A DNA stretch of 64,000 nt, from positions 25,556 to 89,555 of the forward strand of contig RWJK01001200.1 of NCBI GenBank assembly GCA_004335835.1, in the 5' to 3' direction. Of the stretch, positions 14,101 to 24,944 are shown piece by piece (the stretch's first letter is position 1; the number at the start of each line of letters is the position of its first letter). Source of the stretch: Scenedesmus sp. ARA3. Taxonomy: Eukaryota; Chlorophyta; Chlorophyceae; Sphaeropleales; Scenedesmaceae. Below the pieces are notes generated by a model. It was not told the DNA's origin, did no database searches, and saw nothing but the letters and a program-made list of their open reading frames with translations. A program made the translations under genes and the position numbers.

Positions 14101-17100
14101 TGTACCTGGTCACGCGCAATGCCAGCCCGGCGCTGAGCCCCGACGTGCTGCCGCTGCTGACAGTGACCAACTTCAGCATCACGCGCAGCGGCCTGGAGAG
14201 TGAGTGACCCTCTGGACTGGCTGACAACCGGCTGTGATGTGCAGAATGCAGATGCAGCTCTTGTTGCTGGTCCTGTCTGCAGTGTGTACTCGTGCTGAAG
14301 TTCCGCAACATGCAAAGAGGTCCATGCCTCGTGTGGCACTTCATTACTCCCAAATCACCTTGGATTTGGGATCTCCTGCCCCTGTGATCAACTTGATGTT
14401 CAGTAGCAGGTGTCGTTAGGTGTAATTATCAGGGCCCAAGCAAAGTTGTTTGTCGCTGTCTTGCCGCCCTGCAGGCCAGCTGCTGAGCCTCACGCTGCAG
14501 CACGAGCAGCCGGAGCTGGAGTCCCGAAAGGCCGCGCTGCTTGCTTCAGAAGCAGGGCTCAAGCTGCAGTTGGCTGGGCTAGAAAAGCAGCTGCTGCAGG
14601 CGCTGGCTACCAGCAAGTGAGTTGGATGACTACACATGTAGACATATGCTGCAGCCTGTGAGCTGGCAAGTGTCAGCAACTGTGTCAGCACGCCTCCTTC
14701 TTGTGTAAAGAACAGCTTTGGTGAGCCAACAGCACCGTTCAGTAGAGTTGTAGAATATTTGGTAAGGCTGCGCTGCTTGCTTCAGAGGCAGGGCTAAAGC
14801 TGCAGCTGGCTGGGCTAGAAAAGCAGCTGCTGCAAGCGCTGGCCACCAGCAAGTGGGTTGTTTGCAACTATGACATGAAGCGTGTAGCCTGCAAGCTGGC
14901 ATATGTTGACTCGATTCCAACAGCGCATCAATGTACATGTACTCAACCTGTTGTGGCTCGTACCATGCAAGATGGTGCCAGGACCCACATGTAACAATCC
15001 TCTCTCATGTACAGATGTTAATCAGGTTGCACCAACTGCATGAGCCAAAGGATCATGTTGAACACGCTGTGTGATTGGCTGACGTGCGGCTGCGTGGCTC
15101 GCTGCGTGTGCAGGGGCAATCTGCTGGAGGACACTGCGCTGCTGACGTCACTGAACGACACAAAGTCGCAAGCCTCCAGTGTGGCAGCGGCACTGCAGGA
15201 CGGCCAGACGCTGGCAGCACAGCTGGATGAGCAGCGCAGCGCATACAGGTGTGTGCCTGTCACGGCTATCTTTAACAAATGCCTGCAGTGCGGCACACAT
15301 GTACATGTGGCCTTGCAGTGAATGCCCAACGACAGCATTGTGTGCTTGTGCTTGTGCTGATAGCTACTCTGAAACAAGCACACCCCTCTGGCAACAAAGA
15401 ACCCAAGTCACCCCAGCCTTCAGCAGATCGCTGCATTCTTTGTGCAGGCGACGTGACTCGCTTCGTGGCTGACTGCACATGCCTTCTTGTACTGCGTCCC
15501 TGCTGCACTGCATGTCACTCACAGATCTTGCTGTGCAACTGTGCTGTTGTGCTGCAGGCCGCTGGCAGCGCGTGGCAGCCTGCTGTACTTCACGCTGGTG
15601 CAGCTGCGGCAGCTGGACCCCATGTACTGCTTCAGCCTCAACGTGAGTGGGAAACATTGTTTTGCAGCCGACGCGACTTAGGCAGTTGTGTCGCAAGTAG
15701 CGCTTTGGCAGTGACAAACCAACACAGAGCCGTTGGCAAACCAGACATGTGGTTTTACCTTGTAGCGTGCACCACTATGATATATAAGAAAGAATTTAGA
15801 CACCCACCGAGTCCTGAGTACCACGTTGGATGCGTAACTGCGCGTATTGCTCTGCGCTGTTCTTGCATTGCCTGTTTGCCTCCGCAGGCGTTCCTGAAGC
15901 TGTTCAAGCAGCTGCTGCGCTGGGCAGCTCAAGCAGCCGGCCCTGCCAGCAAAGCAAACAGCAGCAGCAGCAGCAGCAGCAGCAGCCAGGCAGATGCTCT
16001 GGCTCGCAATGCGCTGCTATGTGACAAACTGTTAGAGTTGGTGCATGCATCTGTCAGCAGGGCAGTGTTCAACAAGGACCAGCTGACACTAGCAGTGCAT
16101 GTAGCTCGCAGCTTGCTGCCAGATCAGTTCCCGGCAGACGAATGGGCCGTCTTCCTGAGCTGCAGCAGCACTGGCAGCAGCAGTGGTACAGCTGCTGCAG
16201 CCGGCAGGCCTGGCTCTGCCACAGCAGCAGCAGGTGCTGGTGCTGCTGCTGTGCCGAGCTGGGTACGGGGCGACAGGGCTGCTGCTTTTGAGCAGCTTGC
16301 AGCAGCGCTGCCAAACCTTGTGGCTGCCGCGCAGCTGCATGATGCTCGCATTTGGGCACCTTGGGCAGCTGCAGTGGCAGGCGTAGCAGCTGGCAGCAGC
16401 AGCAGCAGTTTGGAGTTTGTGCCTGCTGCTGCTGCTGGGCGGCTGACCGGGCTGCAGCAACTGATCCTGGTGGCTGCACTCAAGCCCGAAAGGTGGGTAA
16501 TGAAGCACTCGTGTTCTATTATCATCCCACCTATGCGTGCTGCTGGGCAGCTTGGCAATGTGCCCTGCCCTGCTTTGCCGACCACATTGTATGAACTGCA
16601 GCCAGGTACTTGCTATGGATATCCCGCAAGCTGCTGACAGGTTGCCTGCTGCCCACTGCACGTTGCTGCACAATGTGCATCTACCTGCACAGCCTATCTG
16701 CTGCAGCTGGCAAGCTAGCATGCCAGCTGCTGCACCTGCCTGCGCTCGCGCCAGCGCCTCTCAGCATGAGGCAGCTGCTGGAGGCACAGGATGCCGGCAG
16801 CAGCAGCAGCAGCAGCAGCAGGGAGCCTGTGCTATTCATCACCACTCCGGGTGCTGATCCCAGCCAGGAGCTGGCTGCCTTTGCTGAGGGCCAGGTGCGG
16901 GCACAAACTGTAATTGTCACGTTGAGGAACATACTCCATTCAAAAATTTTGAAGTGATCAGCAGCCAAAAAATTTGAAGTGATCAGCAGCCACCTTCTCA
17001 CAGGATGACAGCAGCGCCTTGAGCAGCTTTGTAAATGCATCTACTTGTTGACGATGTGTGAAAGCCAACTAGATGCTCTGCTGAACCATACGACTTTGAG

Positions 17101-17152
17101 GTTATGCCAGTAAGCTACTGCCGCTCAGGGGTCTCACTGCTGCTGCTGTCAC

Positions 17153-17186
<34 letters not shown>

Positions 17187-19069
17187 ACAGGTTGGTCGTG
17201 AGCGGCTGCATGAGGTGGCCATGGGCCAGGGCCAGGCTGAGGTGGCGCTGCAGCTGCTGCGGGAGTGCCCAAAGACAGGTGCATTGCTTAGTTGGTGTAC
17301 ACCATTGTGCTGCGCGTGATGTACATCCGGCAGAGTGAGGAGTGTGTGATGGTGGCGTGAAGAGTACAAACAAACTTGTGTTGGTATATGCCTTCCTCGG
17401 CTCACAGCCACATTGCTGGAGTGTGCTGGGCATCTCAACCCATACCAGCACCCATGACTGAGATTGTGACACCATTGCGTGTCATTGCCGCCAAGCAGGC
17501 AGCTAGATGCAGCAGAACCACCTGCACGAACTGCAAATCCAGCACCCGCAACTGCAACACCTTGATACGCACCACAACTGCCAACTCTGCTGTGCTGCTG
17601 CTGCGCAGGCGACTGGCTGCTGCTAAAGAACCTGCACCTGGTGGTGGCCTGGCTGCCACTTCTTGAGAAAGAGGTGCATGGGCTGCCAGAGGCTAGTGTG
17701 CACCCAGGCTTCAGGCTATTCCTAACCACTGAAGCGCATGGACGCTTCCCGCCATCACTGCTGGAAGGGGCACTGAAGGTGGGTGGGAGTGTGGATTGGG
17801 AGGGGTTTATAGTGCACATGCAAGGATTCCTGTGTTAAGCTGCTTTGCTGGGGTTTTCCAAGATGTACAAGGCGGCATGGGCTGCCAGGGGCTAGTGTGC
17901 ACCCAGGCTTCAGGCTGTTCCTAACCACTGAAGCGCATGGACGCTTCCCGCCATCACTGCTGGAAGGGTCGCTCAAGGTGGGCGGGGGTGTGGGTTGGGA
18001 GGGGGGCAAAGAGCTTGCTGCGTTGTGCTGCGTGTTGGTCCTGTTCAAGGGGCGTAACCTCCTGTGAACAGGTGCACGGACGCCAGGGGGCAGCGTGCAC
18101 CCGTTTATCCACAGATGCAGCATTACGTGCCCCACTCAACAAGGAGTGGAAACCCCAACCAGGCATTACAGCAACAACCCGTGCATGCTGCTGCGCAGGT
18201 CGTGTTTGAGGCGCCTCCTGGTGTGAAGATGAACCTGCAGCGCACCTACTCCTCCTGGAGCACCGACTTCCTGGCAGGACACAACACAAGCAGCAGCCAG
18301 GCAGCAGCTGGCAGCAGCACGCTGCAGCAGCTGGCTGTGCCTGCAGAGCTTGTGCCGCTGCGTGCGCAGCTGCTGTTCCTGCTGGCGTGGTTCAACGCTG
18401 TGGTGCAAGAGCGGCGCAACTACGTGCCTTTTGTAAGTGTTTTGCAAGTGTGATGCTGCTTCCAGCCACAGCAGCGCACAGTGCACACCTGCGCCATCTG
18501 AAATGAGATCATGCACATGACTGTACTGCTTACACATCTGCTGCGTAGTGCTGCCATCATGTCTGCGCATGCTGGCTGGATTAGCATTTGTTCTTGGGCG
18601 CAAAACCAGAAAAGCTTCGCATGCCGCCACTGCTGCTGCTGCTGCTGCTGCTGCTGCGTGCAGGGTTGGTCCACTGCTTACGACTTCTCAGTCGCCGACC
18701 TGCGCGCAGCATCAGATGTAGTGGGCCGTGCTGCTGCGTGCAGCGGCCCTGGAGGCCCAGACTGGCGGCAGCTGCTGGGGCTGCTGCAGGTCATCTACAG
18801 CGGGCGCGTGGACACAAAGCAGGACACAAAGGTGGGCTGGCGCATGTGCCAATTAGTCGGGACGGTTTTGGCTGTTGTCCAACAAGAGCTGTGGACGGTT
18901 ATGGAGGATGTGCAACATTGCAAGCCTTGTCCGGCACTTGGCTTCAATACATGTACTCAAGCTGAGTTTAGCTGCAGTCGTTGATTAAGCACATGTATGG
19001 CTGGTATGCTGCGCAGGTGCTGCTGGCGCACCTCAACAGCATCTTCCAGCCAGAGCTGCTCACAGCCCT

Positions 19070-19102
<33 letters not shown>

Positions 19103-19129
19103 CGGCCGCAGCGCTTCAGGCCGCCGGCC

Positions 19130-19161
<32 letters not shown>

Positions 19162-21707
19162 TGCGGCTGCCTGGCCTCGCTGCTGCTGCTGGAGCCATGC
19201 CAGCGACAGGCAGCAAGCAGGACTGGCAGGCCTTCATTGCGGGGCTGCCTGATGCTGATGCTCCGGAGCTGTTTGGGCTGCCTGCAAACATTGAGCGGGC
19301 ACTGGCGACAGCGAGCAGCAGGCAGCTGCTGGCAGCGCTGCGGCAGATGGGCGTGGCACAAGTGAGGTGGTCCGCAGATGTGTATGAGTGTGCTAGAGGT
19401 TGTGCGCAGCTGCTGCAGAGGGCTGACATCTGTGACAGATGGAGGTGGCTGCGGCAGACAGCCTACAGTGGCATCGCTCCGCTAGACAGGCCATAAATTG
19501 CTTGGTTCGCCAACAAATGAAGTTGCTACTTTGCCTGTGCCGTCAAGTACCACCTTGTCTAGGTATAGGTATAGGTATCCATTGCCGCATATCCGCGCCG
19601 CGCACAACGCTGTGCTGTGCTGCACTCAACTGCAGGGCATTGCCGGCCGCTTTGACCGCGCAGCATGGGCAGCCCTCCTGCAGCCGTTAGTCAAGCTCTG
19701 GGAGCAGCTGCTAGCCCTCGCCCCAGCACCACTGCGCCAAGCTATCAGCAGCAGCAACAGCAGTGCAGCCAGTGCAGCAGCAGCAGCAGGCGGCAGCAGC
19801 AGCAGCCAGCTGGGTCCTGTGGATTCATTTGTGGGGCTGGAGAGGGCCTTTGGAGTGGCGCTGCTGCAGGTTGTAGCGCAGACGATGGCAGGCGTGAGGG
19901 CGGTGCTTGCTGGAGAGGCGCCCACAGCAGCCGTGCAGGTGAGCACTGTGGACACACGTGTCAATGCACAGCTGCAGTGTTCATCCATTGGAGCATTGTG
20001 CATATCAAATATGTTGCCACGGACTGGTACCATTCAGTCACAGATCCTGCAAGGCTGAACAGCGCACAGGTGTGCAGCAGCTAGCCAGCCTGCTCCGGTG
20101 TGTGCTTGGACGCTAGGCAGTTCAATCAGCTTTATTTCGAGCTTGACATGTGTGATGATTGGCTCGCTGTCGTGCCCTGCTGCCGTGGTATGCAGGCTGC
20201 TGCCTCTGCGCTGCTGCAAGGCCAAGTCTGCGCAGACTGGGATTCCCACTGGGAAGGCCCCGGTACCCCTGCCGACTACATGCGGGCAGCAATGCGCCGC
20301 GCAGCAGCACTGGAATCCCTCCACAACCTCAGCCAGCAGCCAGGCGGCTTACTGGCACATGCAGGAGCATCGCCAGACTCCCCACTAGACCTTGGGCAGC
20401 TGTTCAGGCCGAGTGCGTTCCTCAGTGCACTGGGGCAGCAGGCAGCACGCAATGCAGGGCTGCCGCTGGGGGTGCTAAGGCTGGCCAGCAGCTGGCAGGG
20501 AGGGAGGCTGCCGCAGCGCTGCCCGCTGGCGGTGACTGTTGGCGGGCTGCTGCTGCAGGGCGCGCTGTTTGATGGGCACAGCCTCAGCCCAGCATGGAAG
20601 GTGGGCGGACTGTGTGTTGCTGCGCAGTTTCAGCATGCAGCAGTTGCTGCATTATCTGCCATATGTTTGCTGTATTGGGCGTGCTAAAGTTTGGCCAGCT
20701 GCTGGCAGGGAGGTAGATTGTTGCAGCGCTGCCCGCTGGCGCTGGCTGTGGCCGGACTGCTGCTGCAGGGGGCGTTGTTTGATGGCCACAGCCTCAGCCC
20801 AGCATGGAAGGTGGGCGGTGTGCAGATTATTGCGTGTTGGGCTGCAGGCCTGCATAGAAGGTAGGATGGTGTGGATTGCCGCTGTTGTGTGTACTACTGT
20901 GCAAAAGCAAAGCTATGTGTGTTTTTTCGGGTGTGGGTGCTAAGAGTGGCCCTTTGCTGGCAGACAGGGAGGCTGCCGCAGCGCTGCCCGCTGGCGGTGA
21001 CTGTTGGGGGGCTGCTGCTGCAGGGCGCGTTGTTTGATGGGCACAGCCTCAGCCCAGCATGGAAGGTGGGTGGTGTGGCGGGTCTGTTGCATGTGGTGTG
21101 ATGCAGCTGTTGTGTGCTGGGTGCCTGCAGCCTGGGAACAGCATGTGGGCGGGCTGCTGCTGCAGGGGGCGCTGTTTGACGGGCACAGCCTGAGCCCAGC
21201 ATGGAAGGTGGGTGAACACAGGTTGCCTGTGTTGCTGATGCATGTGTTGCGCCCAGGGCTACCTTCAGCTGACGTGTCGCGTCACATGCAAGCTGGGCAA
21301 CTGAGCGTATCCCCCTGGCTTTGGCATCTGGCACGTGTGCTGGTCTGTGCGCCATTGGTGCTAAAGCTGATGCCTGTTTAATATATACTGCTGCTTGTTG
21401 GGCAGCAGCTTGCACACAAGATGTGCCGTGGCAGATAATCTCTGCTCAAGCTGAAGTTTGCGCTTCCTGCTGTTTGTTTTGCTGCTGCTTGCAGGATTCA
21501 CCACTTACCAGCACAGCACCGGTCTTCACTCTGGCCTGGCTGCCTCCAGATGCCCCTCCGCCACACCTCCAGGCTGTGCCAGTGCCCCTGTTCTTCAACA
21601 GTGAGGGGCGAAGCAGGGTCGTGGCAGAGCTGCAGCTGCCAGTGGCGAGCGCAGCAGAGCAACAGCAGTGGACGCTGGCAGGCGTTGGGCTGATGCTGCC
21701 AGATTAG
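72..21707 (+). CDS. DHC1b: Cytoplasmic dynein-2 heavy chain (IFT retrograde motor), C-terminal ~2264 aa, 5' end outside window
   Basis: ATPase motor that carries intraflagellar transport trains back from the ciliary tip. Exons: 72-260, 654-876, 1749-1883, 2074-2168, 2496-2604, 2823-2963, 3402-3592, 4461-4603, 4797-4987, 5497-5648, 5992-6107, 6794-6918, 7317-7514, 8080-8271, 8849-8974, 9199-9292, 9749-9840, 10174-10328, 10762-10865, 11141-11301, 11728-11827, 12090-12261, 12695-12842, 13066-13179, 13718-13804, 14052-14199, 14475-14616, 15114-15248, 15558-15642, 15888-16492, 16693-16894, 17191-17278, 17609-17778, 18199-18432, 18664-18831, 19017-19361, 19636-19938, 20196-20600, 21495-21707. All junctions are GT-AG and the phases close over 6796 nt. 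Dynein-2 hallmarks (family knowledge): AAA3 GPEGCGKST with [23 protein letters not shown]4 [43 protein letters not shown] and the C-terminal [15 protein letters not shown]. Low-complexity Ser/Ala/Gln insertions interrupt the AAA5-AAA6 region. The exon choice is inferred; many decoy exon copies lie in its introns. Confidence 0.95.
320..505 (+). repeat. Two decayed downstream copies of the end of DHC1b exon 72-260
   Basis: The exon end ([19 protein letters not shown] plus donor) recurs at about 325-388 and 440-507 with substitutions. The first copy keeps a GTGAGG donor; the second has a damaged junction. Both lack the 5' part of the exon and sit inside the intron, the pattern expected from tandem duplication of exon end plus intron start. 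A similar single copy of the next exon's end lies at about 1005-1080. Confidence 0.8.
1378..1748 (+). repeat. Acceptor-side tandem array: three decoy copies of the AAA3 P-loop exon start
   Basis: Copies of (CTG)n-CAG plus the first ~65 bases of the P-loop exon begin at about 1380, 1490 and 1614, before the full exon at 1749. The first copy has Lys replaced by Ile in the Walker A (GCG-I-S). The second and third still encode [12 protein letters not shown] but run into TGA after ...PGRV, with no donor at the exon's normal end. Only the last unit continues into the complete exon. The CTG tract grows from unit to unit. Confidence 0.9.
3021..3275 (+). repeat. Two downstream copies of the end of DHC1b exon 2823-2963
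   Basis: The exon end ([20 protein letters not shown] plus donor) is repeated at about 3021-3090 and 3201-3272, each followed by a GTG donor-like sequence. The first copy has lost one base near its end, giving a frameshift; the second is still in frame. Both are inferred to be intronic because the reading frame resumes at 3402. Confidence 0.8.
3790..4460 (+). repeat. Acceptor-side tandem array: five partial copies of the YDL exon, unit ~126-134 bp
   Basis: Acceptor plus exon start recurs at about 3810, 3936, 4065, 4198 and 4327, before the full exon at 4461. Every copy breaks off at the same point inside the exon (GGCGGCTGCC), then runs into TGTAACACAACGTAACATG-type intron sequence. The same GGCTGCCT stretch also precedes each acceptor CAG, which gives a microhomology at the duplication junction. 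Copies differ by several substitutions, so they are not an assembly echo. Confidence 0.9.
6470..6700 (+). repeat. Two upstream copies of the DHC1b exon 6794 start
   Basis: Copies of the acceptor region plus the part coding [17 protein letters not shown] begin near 6474 and 6634, before the full exon at 6794. Both diverge after the PGL codons into intron sequence. The acceptor dinucleotide is kept in the copies (CCAG|GT). Confidence 0.8.
7696..7838. other. Assembly gap (143 N)
   Basis: A run of N lies in the DHC1b intron after exon 7317-7514. The base sequence resumes in a copy of that exon's end (about 7841-7896, [15 protein letters not shown] plus donor GTGAGC). The gap therefore probably reflects unresolved tandem copies and not missing coding sequence: the frame closes from 7514 to 8080 without it. 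Confidence 0.9.
8849..12261 (+). other. DHC1b stalk coiled coil and microtubule-binding domain
   Basis: Exons 8849-9840 form the ascending coiled-coil helix (heptad-like [17 protein letters not shown], then [18 protein letters not shown]). Exons 10174-10865 hold the microtubule-binding tip ([30 protein letters not shown]). Exons 11141-12261 form the return helix and end with [14 protein letters not shown], the conserved entry to AAA5. The intron before 11141 ends in about 30 CTG units. Confidence 0.85.
11041..11132 (+). repeat. (CTG)~30 microsatellite forming the 3' end of a DHC1b intron
   Basis: About 30 uninterrupted CTG units end eight bases before the acceptor CAG of exon 11141. It is the longest such tract in the window. 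In the transcript it would be a CUG run occupying the polypyrimidine-tract position. Similar but shorter tracts abut acceptors at 1748, 10173, 17190, 35733, 37574, 43053, 43798, 45936, 47027, 47408 and 63304. Confidence 0.95.
12695..21707 (+). other. DHC1b AAA5, AAA6 and C-terminal region
   Basis: AAA5 begins at [14 protein letters not shown] (12695) and includes [19 protein letters not shown] (13718). AAA6 follows from the exon at 15888, with [10 protein letters not shown] in 16693-16894, [15 protein letters not shown] in 17191-17278 and [10 protein letters not shown] in 17609-17778. The C-terminal region includes the FGLPANI motif (19017-19361), a [20 protein letters not shown] block ending exon 20196-20600, and the terminal exon at 21495. 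Ser, Ala and Gln runs are inserted near 15960, 16160-16250, 16797, 18290, 19075-19165 and 19745-19806. Confidence 0.85.
20690..21210 (+). repeat. Three downstream copies of the end of DHC1b exon 20196-20600
   Basis: The exon end coding [20 protein letters not shown] plus its GTGGG donor recurs at about 20697-20811, 20960-21066 and 21138-21207. Each copy is truncated at a different 5' point. All keep the donor, so three strong decoy donors lie between the real donor (20601) and the acceptor at 21495. Confidence 0.85.
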
Positions 21708-21833
21708 GCTGTCCGCAAAGGGACAGCAGGGGTTGGGTCTGTAGGAGCTGTGATGTTGCTGCCATGCACTATTGCAGTGTCACGGCAACTGTTTACCTAC
21801 ATCTGGCTACACTTCCGCGGACGCGACTTGTCC

Positions 21834-21838
21834 TGTAA
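21834..21838 (+). terminator. Candidate TGTAA poly(A) signal of DHC1b
   Basis: TGTAA lies 127 bases after the dynein stop. This pentamer is the usual polyadenylation signal in green algae (established knowledge). Its use here is inferred from position. Confidence 0.55.
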
Positions 21839-21839
21839 A

Positions 21840-23083
21840 TTGTCGCCACAAGCATTCATACGGCCCCTGTCACTGACAAAAGGCGGTGGGCGGGAAAGCA
21901 GGGCCTTGCTTAGGGTTCAGGCGTTCTTCTGCCGTTTTATTCTCGTGTATGGCCCCGTGCATCATTTCTGACTCCCTACAGCGGAATTGTTCAGGCTCTT
22001 CTGTGGTGTCACTTGCACCGGGGGCACTGACCAGTGCTGCTGCGCAGCAGCCGCATGCATGCGGCTGCCTGCCAGGCTGCACTTGTGCGCAACATGGGGC
22101 ATGGGGGAGTTGCCATGCCGTGGAACGAGCCCTTGCATACTTTGACCCTCATGTAGAAATCGACGTGCAGTTGTACTGATCAGTCAGTCATGACTGCAAC
22201 AATTAGGCAGTCAGCATCTCAGTGATAATGTGTTACACCTTCGACAGCTGTGGTTGCAACCTTGTGGAAAAAGATGCTGGGCACGCCAGCTGCAGGGTAC
22301 AATACAGTACATGCACAAACATCGGGGCAATGCTACTGCAGCAGCGGCCCATCATGCAATGAGTTGCACACTGTAGTTAACGTTTTTTGCATGGCCTAAG
22401 ATAGGGGGCCGACCACTGGCCTGTGCCGCACAGGGCCTAGGCGGCCTAGGCATGTGCACGTGCAAAGGCATGCGCAGCAACTACAGGCTGTGCTTGGGCT
22501 TCCACGACATGCATGCATGCATCACATGCATCCTCCACCAGCACAACAATGACAGCACAACAGCATAAGGGGCAGGCTTGAGTTATAAAGGGAGAGAGAG
22601 TGGTGTTGTGCTACACAGCACCAACCAAACCACCATCGCCAGAACAGTGCAACTCTGCAACCGCAGGCAGCAGCTGGGAGCATGTTCATCATCGTGATGA
22701 TGCGAATGATTCGCATGTGTCGCCAGGCAGTGCTGCAAGCTCATCTGCACCACCAAGTTGCATGCTGCAGCAGTGGCGCCGCTACGCTCCGGCACCACCT
22801 GGCTCACTGCACTGTAAAGGCGAGGTCAACTCCACATGGGACAGCGGTGATCAACGCCGGGGACGTGGTGCGAAAGGGCCTGCAGCATGCGCAATGTACC
22901 AATGTGCGGTGTGCACTGCAGACAACCCTGCACTAGCCCCGGGGCCGCAAAATGACAAAGAACCATCTGCCGCGTGTTGCAAAAGAGATAACATCATGCA
23001 GCAAGTTATTTCCCTCAAAAAATTGCCACCACAGCGTGCACATCCGCAAACGGCCTACAGCTTGCAGCACCTGCTGTCAAGCC
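21840..23083. other. Intergenic, no gene recognised
   Basis: Open frames exist on + (for example 22600-23091) but show no family features and no convincing splice pattern. A TATAAA motif lies at 22584-22589 next to an AG-rich stretch. A TTACA at about 22231 would be a minus-strand TGTAA for the pair of genes upstream. Confidence 0.4.
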
Positions 23084-23647
23084 TCATATAATTGCCTGAT
23101 GTGTGTGGATGTTGCCGCTGCACCCTGCGGCAGTTGTCAGCCTTGGGCTGCACCAGGCTGCTGCCAGGCTGCCAGGCTGCCAGGGCCTGCACAGAGAAGC
23201 TGCACCCTGCAATCCTGAAACTGCTGCTGCTATGTACTGCATGCCCAACAGGCACTTGCTGAACTGCTTGTGCAGGCCCTGCCAGCCCTTGCTTGTAGGC
23301 AGACGCACAACCCTAGCACCAGTCATGACTGTTGCTTGAACGCTAGCAAAGCTGCCATGCACCATCCAAAGATCACAACGCTCGTCATAACGAATGCCAT
23401 GCGCCTAGGCACTGCCTCGTATAGTCTCAAATATGCAGTCTGCTGTCCGCTCCCATGCGCTGCTGTCGCTGCGAGGTAGCTTCCAGTGCATGCCGCTGTA
23501 CTCCAGCAGCACGTGCTGTGACATGGGCGTGGCTGCGATGCTGCTGACGCAGATGTCACACACAACTCTGATGTTGCAGACACTGGCCTTGCAGTCTTGC
23601 TTGAACTGCTGTGCAGCTGCACTGACAACTGCCTGTGCCAGGTCCAT
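23084..23647 (-). pseudogene. Diverged paralogue of the 24945-25415 gene with one in-frame TAG
   Basis: Reading from the ATG at 23647, the frame starts MDLAQAVVSAAAQQFK as in the neighbouring gene and stays alignable to the end (GWQGLHKQFSKCLLGMQYIA against GWESLREQFSAFVMGMRYMV). A single TAG at 23405-23407 interrupts it. By alignment it sits opposite a Glu codon, so GAG to TAG is a sufficient change. No frameshift is needed over the shared length. The frame continues about 35 codons past the paralogue's stop. Either a young pseudogene, a truncated protein, or a polymorphic or erroneous base. The function of the family is unknown to me. Confidence 0.6.
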
Positions 23648-24944
23648 GGGCGCTGTGCACATGTAAGGCTGAAAGATTAGAGGCAATCGTACAAAGACGC
23701 TGTTATGTGGCTCGACTTCTCTGAAGGCGCATGAACAATGCTTGGGACCCTTGGGACCCTTGTACCGGGATAAGAATCGGCGATCGATCGCGGGGTAATA
23801 ACATGCGTCCAATGTTTCACGATCGACGGGCGTTGAAATAGCCAGATACCAAAGCAGACTCGAACGCGCTGGAAGAAGCATATGAAGATGCATCGTTAGA
23901 CAACTACCACAACCCGCTGACTGTGCGTCCTGGTCCTGTCGGCGCTTGCTGCAAGCTATGGAGATGTCATTTTCGTCAGCCAGGTTACAATTTTGCACGA
24001 CATCACAGCAGTTCAAATTAAGCATTCCGTAGAACAGGTTGCATACAGTTACCCGCTTCAGCCTGTACACAGCCCTCGTGCATACATCCAGACCCATCCT
24101 CAATATCACAACTGGGTGAAAGCGTGGTGGTACACTGTGGTACTACTTCCACAGTTGTGGGCAGCCCCTGCGCATCTGCAAATGCTGTTGCAATTCAGCT
24201 ACATGATACTGTGCACTTATTCAACAATGCTGCTGCAGCAACGATCTACCATAAAGGGGAGTGCACACCTCAGCTTGTAAAGACGTCCATGCAATTGGGT
24301 CATGTGCTGACCGCAAATACATGTATAGGCACCAGCCACAGGAACAGGCGTACATAGTTCTGCTTGCGCTGCTGCCCCATCCATGGATGACTGCATGCGC
24401 ATGCATGCACCAGCATAATTTGGACAACAGTGTCGTGTAAAAAGCGTCAACAACAATACAATCACAGAGCTGGGTTGCCTTAACTACACAAATCTAACCA
24501 GTCTAAGAGTCACAACGTTGTGAAAGGTGCAACCATGTGCAACTGCTGGACTTTTGCGCAACAATGCACGGCAAGCAGTACAACAAGGCCTGCAGCGTAG
24601 ATGTGTGCTGCTGCATAGGTAAGCATGTGGGTTGCACTTGCTCTGGAGTAGTCCGACTGCTGCCTGACTGGTGCCATCCGCTGCGCATCTGCGGCATGCA
24701 ACATGTGCCATGTAACCAAGCCCAACATCGCAGGAAAAACCTTGCAGGCCTCTCCAACAGTTGCCAGCGTGGTGTGCGCAGCAAGACACAGCTTGCAGTG
24801 TGCTTCAACTATCAAATACCAGGTCCCATGCTGCCTGCCGAGCGGTGTTGCTGCTGAGGCGCAGCGCTGCGGCTGTCTGCTTCGGGCAGCAGCAAGTTGG
24901 TAGGGCTGTGCATGCAGAAACAAGCTGCGGCCGAAACACAGCGC
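23648..24944. other. Intergenic between the two paralogues
   Basis: No gene recognised. The minus frame of the downstream paralogue stays open upstream of its ATG to about 24109 but without similarity to the intact copy. A + strand TTACA near 23985 (TGTAA on minus) could be the poly(A) signal of the intact gene, implying a long 3' UTR. Confidence 0.35.

Noticed and set aside
22600..23091. 163-codon frame on + with a TATAAA just upstream
   Set aside because: The translation shows no family features, overlaps the 3' side of the minus-strand pair, and no ATG lies near its start.
23084..23647. TAG as a reassigned sense codon
   Set aside because: TAG is used as a normal stop in the NUP88 and LRR genes here, so nuclear reassignment is not supported.
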